Positions 12,930-24,400 of a stretch of 64,000 nt of DNA are shown here, one piece after another. Source of the DNA: Lingula anatina (Eukaryota; Brachiopoda; Lingulata; Lingulida; Lingulidae); assembly GCF_001039355.2 (NCBI RefSeq), contig NW_019775969.1:724959-788958 (forward strand), written 5' to 3'. The translations under genes were made by a program, and so were the position numbers. How positions within the stretch are numbered: position 1 is the stretch's first letter; every line of letters starts with the position of its first letter. The notes beneath the pieces were generated by a model, which made no database searches, was not told the origin of the DNA, and saw nothing but the letters and a program-made list of their open reading frames with translations.

Positions 12930-14741
12930 ATGGCGAATGATACTACAGCTTATACAACTTTAACGTGGGTTTCAAATGTGACACCAGCGAGAGGTGCAGG
13001 TGAGGATTTAATTCCGCCACACTGTCAAGGACCCAGCGGCCACGCCAACATGTGCTCATGGCAGTTTATATTGCTAACAACCACGTTGGTTATCTTGGAA
13101 TTCATGGTCGTGCTGGGAAATATACTAGTCATCGTTGCGACGGTGAAATTTCGCAGACTTCGGCGGCGGATTACAAACTCTTTCATTGCAAGTTTAGCCG
13201 TAGCGGACCTGCTTTTGGGGATTTTTGTATTGCCTTTATCAATAACAAATGAAGTCTCAAAACACTGGGTCTTCGGGCCTTTGATCTGCGACATGTGGCT
13301 GGCAGTTGACGTCTGGTTGTCCACGGCTTCGATACTGAACTTGTGTGTCATCAGCTTTGACAGATACCTTGCCATAACGCGCCCCATCAAATACATGAGC
13401 CGCATGACAAAAAGAATGGCACGTTTCCTCATAGCAGGTGCTTGGCTACTTGCGTTCTTGGTCTGTTTTCCGCCCCTGTTAGGGTGGACGGATAGACATT
13501 TTGGACAGCCTATAACAGAGGTGACACTGAGCCCGAAAAAGGTGACGCAACGTGACGCAAATCTGACAGTCTTCAAAATGACTATGGAAACAAGCACAGT
13601 TCAATTCACAAAAGATAATTACCAGCTGCATACAAATAGGTTAAATAAGCTAGAAGACGTTGGGCAAATATACAAGAATGTGACCCCTCACAAACTGAAT
13701 TCAAGCAATGGCATGATGTCTAATGGAGAAAGTATGCATTCATGCAATCTTGTCGCTGAACCTGGGTATCGTATATTTTCCGCTCTCGGTTCCTTCTACA
13801 TCCCGCTTGTATTTTTATTATTTTTCTATTGGAGAATCTACAGGGCCGCGTCAAAGACGAATCTCGCAATTCGCCAAGGTGAGAAAATTACGCGATCGTC
13901 TGCTATCGGCAACGAAAAGTCGGATGATGTTGTGACACTAAGAATTCATAGAGGGCGCGACAGCTCGTTGTCGTCTTGCAAATATTCGTTGGAGAAGCCG
14001 CCACCGATCAACCAATTATCGAGGAGCAGTGAAGTATCGGATGAAGATTCAATAGAGAACGTAACCGAAATTCCCGAGTTAGGTAGCGTGCAAAGTTACG
14101 AGTCTCTCGCTCATGTGCACAGTGTGAACGGAACGGAAGTGGCAGTCACCAAGTGTGTGGTTAGTAATTGTAAACTTAACGTCGACGGTGAAAACTCAGA
14201 AACGACCACTACGAGTAGTCATCATAACAGTGAAGACATTGACGTGTACAGCGACGTGGGCTTAGTTTTGAAACCTTACTTTGTGCTTCAGAAAATAAAG
14301 ACAGAAAAAAATGCTATCACACGGGCCCTCACTGCTACGGCATCTCCAACCAGACGGAGAATTCAGCAAAATAACTCTAGTGCCAATTTGGCCAACAGAT
14401 ACTCTATGCGTGCCATCAGAAGGCAAAATTTGAAAAAGGCCATAAAGCGAGCCCAGCGTGAGACAAAGGCAGCTAAAACGGTGGCTATAATTGTTGGCGC
14501 GTTTGTACTTTGCTGGTTGCCTTTCTTTGTAGTGTATCTGATCGGAGCGTTCTGTGTTCTGTGTGTGCCCGAGTCACTCTTTACAATTTTCTTTTGGATC
14601 GGGTATTGTAACAGTGCCATCAATCCTTGCATTTATGCGTTTTTTTCGAAGGACTATCGACAAGCTTTCTTTGCGTTAACCACCTGTAAACGCCATTTCA
14701 TGCAACACAGTGGACAATCGATTTTCCAAACAAACGGCTAG
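12930..14741 (+). CDS. Alpha1-type octopamine/adrenergic-like aminergic GPCR, intronless
   Basis: A 603-aa class A receptor with seven membrane segments. Key residues are GN in TM1 (63-64), LAVADLL in TM2 (89-95), C120, amine-binding D127 in TM3, DRY at 144-146, W172, C272 as the ECL2 cysteine, S284 and S288 plus P292 in TM5, CWLP at 528-531 and NPCIY at 565-569. The TM5 segment FSALGSFYIPL and the TM3 segment VWLSTASILNLC match, from memory, alpha1-adrenergic and insect OAMB-type octopamine receptors. It should sit in the plasma membrane and couple to Gq or Gs when octopamine or a catecholamine binds; the ligand is inferred. ECL2 is unusually long (about 90 residues, with N-glycosylation sites near 211, 250 and 257). 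The third cytoplasmic loop is about 200 residues. The coding sequence is one exon and keeps many CpGs. Confidence 0.93.
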   Translation: MANDTTAYTTLTWVSNVTPARGAGEDLIPPHCQGPSGHANMCSWQFILLTTTLVILEFMVVLGNILVIVATVKFRRLRRRITNSFIASLAVADLLLGIFVLPLSITNEVSKHWVFGPLICDMWLAVDVWLSTASILNLCVISFDRYLAITRPIKYMSRMTKRMARFLIAGAWLLAFLVCFPPLLGWTDRHFGQPITEVTLSPKKVTQRDANLTVFKMTMETSTVQFTKDNYQLHTNRLNKLEDVGQIYKNVTPHKLNSSNGMMSNGESMHSCNLVAEPGYRIFSALGSFYIPLVFLLFFYWRIYRAASKTNLAIRQGEKITRSSAIGNEKSDDVVTLRIHRGRDSSLSSCKYSLEKPPPINQLSRSSEVSDEDSIENVTEIPELGSVQSYESLAHVHSVNGTEVAVTKCVVSNCKLNVDGENSETTTTSSHHNSEDIDVYSDVGLVLKPYFVLQKIKTEKNAITRALTATASPTRRRIQQNNSSANLANRYSMRAIRRQNLKKAIKRAQRETKAAKTVAIIVGAFVLCWLPFFVVYLIGAFCVLCVPESLFTIFFWIGYCNSAINPCIYAFFSKDYRQAFFALTTCKRHFMQHSGQSIFQTNG

Positions 14742-14904
14742 ATGTTTAAAAAAACTGCTCTTGATACCAAAGCAACGTTCAAACTGGAAATCAAGGAAGT
14801 CGTGAAAAATCAAGTTATTTGTTGTTTATGTGATATCTATTGCTTTCAATTTTGCTATTTAAGAACTGTCCTTTTAGGTTTGCTATCGCTCTTATTTGAT
14901 ATGA

Positions 14905-14910
14905 AATAAA
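14905..14910 (+). terminator. Polyadenylation signal AATAAA of the GPCR
   Basis: AATAAA lies 164 bases after the receptor stop codon, followed by T-rich sequence. It is the first canonical hexamer downstream. Confidence 0.55.
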
Positions 14911-17900
14911 GGTAACACAGTTGGCAGCTACAGACTTCATATATTGTCATTGCCTGCTATTCAATAAATCCATTAGGCATTTTTACGTTCTTCCCATAGG
15001 CTGTGATTATCTCATAGGTTTGTTGTATCAATTTCCATGACATTTCTAACATTTCTGTCCGTGCGTCATCTCCGTTGATTGATTGTGTGATACGGTAGTT
15101 TGTCTTTTGTGCACGAATATTGTCAAACAAATAACATAGGGTTCTCGCCCGTCCTTCTGGAATTGATTGTTTTCAAAGCTACGGCTACTACAGGATATAA
15201 ATGAGGTTGGGATTTATAAAGCAAAGCTATTTCACAACAAAAACAAAAGCTATTTGCGTACCGGAACAAACACATATTGATGTTGAAAAAGTTGCTTAGC
15301 TGTCGTTTGTACATGTAAGTACAATACTTTTTTGGCTTTCGTAAAAAAACAGTTCGTTCATGAATTGCTCGCTAGTTTATAGCTGAAATATCATGTATCA
15401 ACAGTAGATATTTCCCATTAACCGTGAATTGCAAAACATATGCATGATGGAAGTAAATTATTTGAAGGGTTAGCACGAATCAGCACAGTTGAGTATGTAT
15501 TTCTACTGTATTTACGTCAATACAAAGTGCAACCACAACCACATTACCAAAATGCTGACATATGTAATGCAAGAAATGCTCAGTAAAACTGTAAAAATAC
15601 TAGTATACACTGTAACTGTATCCCCGCAAGTAAATGTTTCTGAAATATTTTGTTTCACTGTTATAAAGACACACACACACATGTATATATATATATATAT
15701 ATATGTAATTTTGTAAATAATTACCAAGTATTGTTAGAAATAATAATAATAATAATTGAGGCTGCTTTGGCATTATATAAACCCTAATATTATTGAAACA
15801 GTATACAAACAGACAACTTTTTCTTTCTAAACAACTAATTATTGGGAAAAGGTGACAACCAATTCAAAATGGAGCAATCATTCACGCTTGAATTTTTCTT
15901 TTCTTAAATAACTGATCAGAAGAGGCAGTGTAAACCTGTGAGAAAAGTATCGAATATATTACTTGGTTATCTGAAGCAAATTAGATGAAACTTGGTTTTA
16001 AGCAATTACATTATGGCCTAATAGGAGTAGCAGTCGCATTGGGTACTCCCAATGCGCAAATCACAGACAGATAAATTGAGGCAAGAATGCAGAAAAAAGT
16101 TATTAGCCAGCGGTGTTGATATTTTGATTGGTTTAACCAAATACATGCAATTACCAAAATCATCCTTGCTTTTGCAATTTATAGTGAAATAAGATCATAC
16201 GACATCGACTTGTGAAGAACGATGAAGTTAACAGAGAAAAGACACGAAAACGATTTCCTGGACATTTGCCGCAAAAAGAATCCCCCCCCCCCCCAAAAAA
16301 AAAAAAAATGGCAAAGCAGAGGCGACAACATAACACATACGGATTGTGGTAAACGAGGTGAGGGGCCTTGTAGTGCGCAGGTTATATTGAGGTGCTCGTA
16401 ACAGGTATATTTACGATAGCATCATGAAAACATGGGTTAAGCTAGATCACAATCACATATCTGGGGCTCGGAACAAACAGTAATTATGTTTATAAGGCTT
16501 GAGCTTTATTTATTTTTTGCATACTATGCACCACAGGTATTTTGTGTCCTGGCAACTTTTTTGTTATTCTACAATATCCAAAATTGGCTGTGACGCAAGA
16601 ACAACGTTTTTGTTACTTGCCAAAAATCGCAATTATATTGGTCTGCTGGTTTGTGCGTTTGGCATTGGTGAGTTTGCGGTCAACATTTTTTCGTCCTGGG
16701 GATAGAGGCCACGATTTTAGATATTTTTGTTTCAACATTTTTGTAGATTGATAATAGTCTCAAGATGAAATGATGTGATTTTCATGAGAATCAGATTACA
16801 ATTTGCAAAATTTTATAGAGTATTTTAGAATTTCGATCTCTCATTCAAGATAGACGTGTGCGAAGAGAGAGTGCATGAAGTGTTAGACACAATAAAATTG
16901 ATTGCACCTGTCATTTTTATGTAATTTAAGACAATCAATGAATACTATTGTAAACTGTTTACAGTACTTTGATATCAGAGTGATCCATAAGCAACTTCCA
17001 CGGGCAACACATTCATCATGCAACAAATGTAACACAACAGTTTTGGTACGTTTTCCGGAGATCAACTACTATCGACACGTTTATTTCTCTGGCTGAGACA
17101 GCATGGACAAACCAGCTATCAGAATACAAACTAGTCTCATATATACTATACATGAGATGAAGCACATAAGAAAATACCAAAGAGATATTGAATCCAATTA
17201 AGACACGTTTAATACAGACCTTTAACACAATTAAACTGAGACTGATTTGAAACGAAACCGTGAAAGAAGTAACACAATCCTTTTACAACTGAGAGCATCC
17301 TTTAAAACTTGATTACAGTTTTTTTTTCTGATGAATAGAATACATTTACAGATTCATTTTTATTTAATCATTGGTAGTTTGGAATATTGCACATACTGTG
17401 CTGCTGGACCAAAGGAATGCGTGTAATGAGTCGCATTTTCACATTACACAATAGAAAAATAATTTTAATGGACTTGATATGTATCTTCTAATATTACAAG
17501 GGTCTCAAGTATAGCCTGTTACAAAAGCGAAGAAGAGAGTTTTCAGCAATTTTGTACCAGATTTAGAGCGACCCGCGTGGTACGAGAGAGCAGCCCGGCC
17601 ATAGGAGCCTGGGCACGCATAATTTAGTAGACCACAAACATGCAAAAAACAGCACCATGCCAATTTTGCGAAAAACTGGGCCCCATAGATGCTTATATAG
17701 TTTGCAAGTCCTTGCTCTAGCAATTTCATTTATTCATTCATTTAATCATTTATTTGCAGTATTTATTTATTTATCCATCTAGCGGTGCTATTTCAAACAC
17801 TCAATGCTTTATTGACAGATTTTACAACACAAGGGAATTCACGTAAATCTTCATCCAAACTTGCCACTTGTCACTGCAGAAACATTTATGATCTTTTAAA

Positions 17901-18874
17901 TGACGACATGCAGTAATTACGATGTTGTAGAATCATGACGAGTTCTTTGTTTGACTGGGACTTCCTTTTCCCCGCTTATTCTTTCTGCCAAAGCTGATAC
18001 ACTGATAAAATGTCATGAAACTGAATTACATTGGTTTAATTTGACATAGTGGCTTATCACTTAAAGACAATGGGATCAAGATATCACTCTTATCTTACAC
18101 CTTTCAAGTAATCTCGTTATCAAAGGAAAAAGAATGAAAGACGTACACCGTGGTTTAAAAAAGGTAAAGGACATGCTCAAACTGGGCAGTTAATTCAGAT
18201 ATATTAAATGGGGTTTCATTGGGCTACATCACATCCTTGAAAAGAGAAGAAAAAAAACTAAAATCTGTGATGATCTTTCACCGAGTAATTTTCATTCTAA
18301 TAACGTAATAAGAAGAAATTGACAAACTGACAAAAATTGAGATAACTGCATATATATACCCGTTCCTGGGTTACTACTAGGTTCCTCCTGACATGTACCG
18401 GTATAATAAAAATGGAATGACAGGCTATTTTAATTATAAAAAGGCAGAAGGGAAATACTCGACTTCAAAAAGCTACGTGGTACTGACACAATTGAGCATT
18501 TACATAAAAAAAACGTTCCTTTTGGTATCGATACAACTTATGAATCTTGAACAAGATGACTGCTGTCACTTTCTTGTCCCATTTGTCCTATTCCTACATG
18601 CGGATCAAGATGTGCCGAGCTTCTGAGTCAAACATTGCACCCACCGCTAAAGTTAAAAGGGGAATAAAACGTGTGGCGATACACAGAAATGAGTGGTAAG
18701 TAAAAGCCACACAGAGAGACCATACATCATTCACTTTAGTAGTCTGGCACCTTGCAAGATTCCCTAGTAAATCTAGTATGCTTCAGTCATAGTGTAGATT
18801 TAAGTGTAGGAAAAGGCGTCAATTGAGGGGAAAAGCTGAAAGTATGACCCGTGTTTTCAGTTGGTGTGTGTGTG
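14911..18874. other. Intergenic, no gene seen
   Basis: AT-rich sequence with an AC/AT microsatellite at about 15668-15705 and adjacent C and A homopolymers near 16284-16309. No exon-like protein was found; open frames are short and low in complexity. Confidence 0.5.
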
Positions 18875-19051
18875 NNNNNNNNNNNNNNNNNNNNNNNNNN
18901 NNNNNNNNNNNNNNNNNNNNNNNNNNNNNNNNNNNNNNNNNNNNNNNNNNNNNNNNNNNNNNNNNNNNNNNNNNNNNNNNNNNNNNNNNNNNNNNNNNNN
19001 NNNNNNNNNNNNNNNNNNNNNNNNNNNNNNNNNNNNNNNNNNNNNNNNNNN
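18875..19051. other. Assembly gap (177 N)
   Basis: A run of N preceded by a GT repeat and followed by a G-rich run. The gap probably spans a (GT)n/G-rich simple repeat. Open frames crossing it are artefacts. Confidence 0.98.
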
Positions 19052-20950
19052 GGGGGGAGGGGGTGCGTTTAAAGAGCGCAAAAAAAAAAACGAAATCGAT
19101 TTACATTTAGGCTGGTAGTCGAGCGTAAAAATTGGTTTTGTGTTAGTGTCAGTTCCCAAGTGGCAGTATAATCGGCTTTTAGAGCTTATGCAATCAGCAT
19201 AATATTGGGGAAATAAGTGAAATGTACGATATGCAGCCGGCAGGTAGGTAGGTGGGCCACGCTGTTGGTGCTCACGTAGTAAATAGGGCTAAAAGGAAGG
19301 TTGTGGCAAAATATTACCCTATAATTTAACAAATAAAAATCTCCAATGTGACAATTTTTTTGTTTGTTTTTTTCTAAGTCGCATTTATGTACATATACAC
19401 AAACAGGCTATACCGGTATAGTCGGTAAGATAAGGATTGAGGATTGGTATAATTTTATCGGTATTGTGCGAGTCCAAATGTGACGTCGTTCTACAACGAG
19501 TGGAATTTGAGATCAATAAGATTCTATTGGGATTATCAAAGATAACCATCCAAAGTTACCCTTGGCCCCATGATGCCAGTCACAGGTGTAAGACCAGAAC
19601 AGAGCCTCTCGGTGCCACAATGCAACCCCGAGACTGAACTTGAACATAGGACAACATCGTAGCAAGCGTGTTTACTTATAATGTTGTTACTGCGTGACGG
19701 CATATCGTCCATTTCACTTCAGTCAGTTGAGTCGTCTGCACCTTTCATCAAAATCGTCGTTTAACGTTAAGGAAACACCCAGTAGGCCGTCGTTTTATCT
19801 TTTTAATTCTCTCTTAAACACTCGACTTTGATCACAATGATTGACTGATGGCTGGCATTTAATGTAGGAACACAAAAAAAGGAAATAGCTTCCTACTTGC
19901 GACTAAAACCAGAAAAGACCTTACTGGATAATTGACAGTCATTTAAAACGAATATACCTTCTCTTGTTTTGAAATGACACATTTTACTGGCGCAATCCCG
20001 ACTGTAAGATAACTTATCAGTATACTCTTCCCTTTTGAACAGTTGTTAATTAAATTACAAAGCAATATGCTATTTTAAAGAGAATGACGGATATAATTTG
20101 ACTAAGACACTTCCATAAATTGCCAACACAGCAATAACAATATATTGCAGTTTGCCTCTCTCCTTCCTCCAGCCTGTAACTAGAAGTTGTCATTTTTCAT
20201 TAAATGCGTTACCTGCCGTTTGTGGTTCTGTCGATTTTCATACAAAGTGATTGTATACAAACGACATAATCGGACGCTATACCTAAAAACTTAAACGACG
20301 ATTCAGTTTCGATACTACTTCCTAGGCTTGAAACAATCGATTCTAAATGTCAATCAGCATTAAGCAGGAACAGACTTACAAATCTTGGGTAATTTCTTTC
20401 AAAGGCGAATTCACCGCCGACTTCTTCCTGTTCATCAGAAAGCCATTACACAAGGATTGCCAATGACGTGAATCAATCTCAAAAGGGTTTGCTTTAGCTA
20501 GTTAGTATTTCGCTCCAAATCGCGGGAAATTGCCAGGCCTACGCATCATTTGGGGCTGCGTTACACCAGCGTCTCAATTGAATGAGGACAATGGGTGCCA
20601 GTTGGCATCCTTGATACCATTTTGAAGATACAGTGATCACGGAGACACATTGCAAGCATGATTATACGAAACAAATATACAATAAAATCGTTAGTTATCG
20701 GTGCTACCCAGCAGCTGTCGGTGTAAGTTGTATAAAATATCCATCAAAGCGACCAAACTTAACTTTCTCAAACTAATTCATAGGACTTTCTTCGAAGTTA
20801 GCGGTCCCTAGATTGAAAATTTTGTATGAAGAGCTTAGCGACGCTGACAAGATGTTACCCCTCCATCCCTCAGTAATAACACCTCAGTGACCACTAGTTG
20901 TGTGATCTTGTCAATTAGTAGATGCATAATGATCATCAACACCCAGAATT
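19052..20950. other. Intergenic, no gene seen
   Basis: Nothing coding could be supported. The sequence is unique-looking, with scattered CpG. Confidence 0.45.
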
Positions 20951-20974
20951 AGAAATCGTTATTCAGAATAAAAT

Positions 20975-20980
20975 TTTATT
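20975..20980 (-). terminator. Candidate poly(A) signal of GLRX3
   Basis: The plus strand reads TTTATT, i.e. AATAAA on the minus strand, about 475 bases beyond the GLRX3 stop. A nearer, weaker signal cannot be excluded. Confidence 0.4.
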
Positions 20981-21453
20981 CCAAGATTATCAGCACCATT
21001 ACTCCGTTTAAGTATAAGGAAAATACAAAGTTACGGCAATGACCGTAGCGGTGTGTTAGTGAAGCAATGCACTGCTGTAGTAATTTTGTTTTTCAACTTA
21101 TAAAATGAAAATACAAAAACATATAATCAAATACAAAGTGTTTTCCCCACTCCATTCATAATTCCAAAGCAGAAATACGTCCTTTGACTTTAAATTACAT
21201 GACAATTGTCACGTTAAGAATGGACCACCATTTAAATAATAGCCCAAGATATATTTAATGACATACATGTCTGAGTGGGTCAATGCATGTTAAAACCATG
21301 ACTTTCCTAAAACTGACTTAATCTAAACCAAGTTTCAACCACATACTGAGTTTTAACCAGGTGAGGTCTAGTATAGGTTAAGCCCATGCTCTTGATGTAA
21401 CATCTGTCTTTAATGCTTTTTCTCCATCTCAGGTATTCTGTGACTTCCATGCA

Positions 21454-24400
21454 TCAACCTTGCAGAGTGCTCTCTAGTTCCCCAGATTCTTTTAGTTCCT
21501 ATTAAAAGACATAGATTAAATCAAAATAAATACTGTAACAGTCACATTACGTCTTTAGGCCAATTATGAAAAAGTGCTTTGTGTGTAATTAAAAGAACAG
21601 CTTGTGGAATTTTTATAGTCTTATATCTTCCTATTTTCTTCTCCAGGTCTGTGCTTGATCCTAAGTAAATGCAAGTAACTGTTCATAGGCGTTATGCAAC
21701 AAATTGGTCCCTTTTAACACACAAAATTCAAACTGTGCAACATTTCTGTTAAAAATAGAAATATACAAAAACAGAATCATACTCATTGTAGCATATGCTA
21801 CCAAGCGAGTAAGAATAATCCACAATTATAATTATACTACTATATAATATATATTGCTCTGCAGCATAATGAATTTTCATTTCATCTACAACTTAACAAT
21901 GTACATTGAACTTTATTTATAATTCACCATTAAAAGCTACCAAATAAAAAAACTCAACATTAACCATTGTTTTGTTTTTATTCCAAACAAGTCTACAATA
22001 TAATGAATGAGGTCTTTTTCTATATCACTAACATCTGATGACTATGAAGAGGTATGGAACGGCTACTAAATATCTTTTAGCTGAAAAGGTTTTACCTTTA
22101 CAATATCCAAACCCCCAATAAGTTCTCCATTGACATAAAGTTGTGGGTAAGTTGGCCATTCTGAGTACTTCTTCAGTCCTTGTCTTACTGCTTCATCCTC
22201 CAAGATGTCAAATGTACTGTATTTTACCCTGTACATAAAACAAAAGATTAACATATCTCATTCAATTTTAAAATATTCTCCAAATTCTGAAAATAATTAA
22301 AAATTCATAAATAAGCCAGTTAATATTCACTGATCCAAGTTTAAACAAAGTTAATTACTTATGGTAAAATGAAAAAAATCTTATAAAGACCAAGTCAATT
22401 CATGTCCACGCTATTTATGCATTATAAGTGCAGTTGATCCTGAACAGATACAACTGTGTATAATAAATGAAGAAAATGCACTGCTTTTTCTTAAACAGCA
22501 GATTTACAAACTACTGGCTCATAGAGGAGGCCCCTCTGTAAGTTTGTATAATACCTGGCTCATTCCCAAAGTTCATTGACATAAACAACTCTCATTTATT
22601 TACACATAAAACTTTTACCAGGCATGTCAAGTATTAGAGGAACACAGGTTTCTTCCACAATCAAAGACACTAATTGGAGGTTTTTTTAAGAGATTAAAAC
22701 ATATTACTCTTTTTTATCTAAATATCTCTCAGCTAAAAAGGGACACAGTATGAACATGAAGTTCTAGCTTAAACTATCTGAAGTGTCTTTCAAACTCCAA
22801 AGTAAATATTTACATTGCTAAGGTCAAAATTTTTTTTTTGCTTTATTTCTCTGGTATTTGTCCGAATTTTATAAAATTTAATCTAAGAGCAATCAGTTTC
22901 ATTTCAGACATACTTTGAAGCTGGAGAATGTAACTTTCAGTCTACCAATGTATCAAACAAAGTACTTTTTTAATATTTCCTTTTTGGACAATAAGCAAAG
23001 TTAACAGGAATTCAGTGGAAAAATTACCACAGGCATACATCATAATATTAACGTTAACTTATGATGGAACTTTTAAAAATGCACAGATGGAACTTTTAAA
23101 AATGCACACATTAAATGTAAGATATTGGTTTGGACACACTCTGGCTTAGATTCTTTGAGAATATAAATCCCAGTGACTTAAAATTGTAATTTCAGATGAT
23201 TGAAATGTTTCATCTGACACAATAAAGCAAATCTTTCAATTAATCTGATGACCATGATTCCAGATCAGTCACTGACTGCAGCATTTTATGCACAAGTTAA
23301 GCTGAAGTTAAATGTAGCTTTCAATAAAAGTTCCTTACACTTGTAAACTAAAATTATTTGTAAAATAAGACCAATTTTTATAAGTTTTTTAAAGAGACGC
23401 CAATATGAGACTGCAGACTTCAATCCAATACTTACCCTGCATCCTGCAGTACAGCAATCATCTGCTTGCTGAAGCCACATCTTGGCTGCTCCCTGTTCCC
23501 TTTCATGAACAGCATTATTTTGTCCTTATTTATTAAACTTTTTAACCTGGAAGGAGCATGAGGTAGGCATTACAGAAAAAGCAAGACCTTGTGTTTTTTT
23601 TTCATAGTGAAAGGAACCAGTCCATTATTTTATCTAATGGTTTGTTTCCTTTATTTAACACATAGTAGGTGCTATTTAAGTATTTTTAGCAAATCTGGAA
23701 ATCAAATCACTAATTTTATTTCTCTTACAGTTTTCTTAGAGCACAGTTAGCTGAGCCATATCATACAACAACTGAAAAATAAAGCATGTCCACCGACTCT
23801 CAGACAGCAATAACTTGATTGTCAGCATTAAGTAACAATTTTTTCTTAGGTCAGCTGCAGTGGCACAAATAAAATCAACATAACTGTTGGCATAATTTGT
23901 AAACGTTTAAAACAATTGTAACCAATCTAACCTGTCTTCTAATTTCTCCGCCTTAGGAAGCTGACTCTCTAATTCCCCCGTCTCAACCAATTCTTTGACG
24001 ATATCAAGGCCTCCTAACAGTTCTCCATTGGCATATAGCTGAGGATATGTTGGCCAGTCAGAAAAAGTTTTCAGTTCTAAATATATGGAAATATTTCAAT
24101 ATTAAATTTGAGAACAAATGAGTTAGACATTTATATCAATTCATCTTTGTTAGATCATTTACTATTGGTAGCTATTCCATTCCACTGGAGCTGCTGACCT
24201 AAAAGAGTGTTCTTACACACACTGATACCTTTTGGCTAGGTGCTGGCTGATAAAAAAAACCATAACACCAAACGGTGAAAATTTCAACAACCCATACTTT
24301 GGTATGGCAGTTTATGTAAGTATGCAACATAAAATTTCATGCACCTTGGTTTATTATCTTTACCTATTTGATTATAAACCCAAACATGCATGAATACTGT

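Noticed and set aside
13025-13597. 190-codon minus-strand frame inside the GPCR
   Set aside because: It is the antisense shadow of the receptor coding sequence and has no domain of its own.
18823-19159. Open frames of 73-100 codons around 19 kb
   Set aside because: They consist mostly of the N gap.
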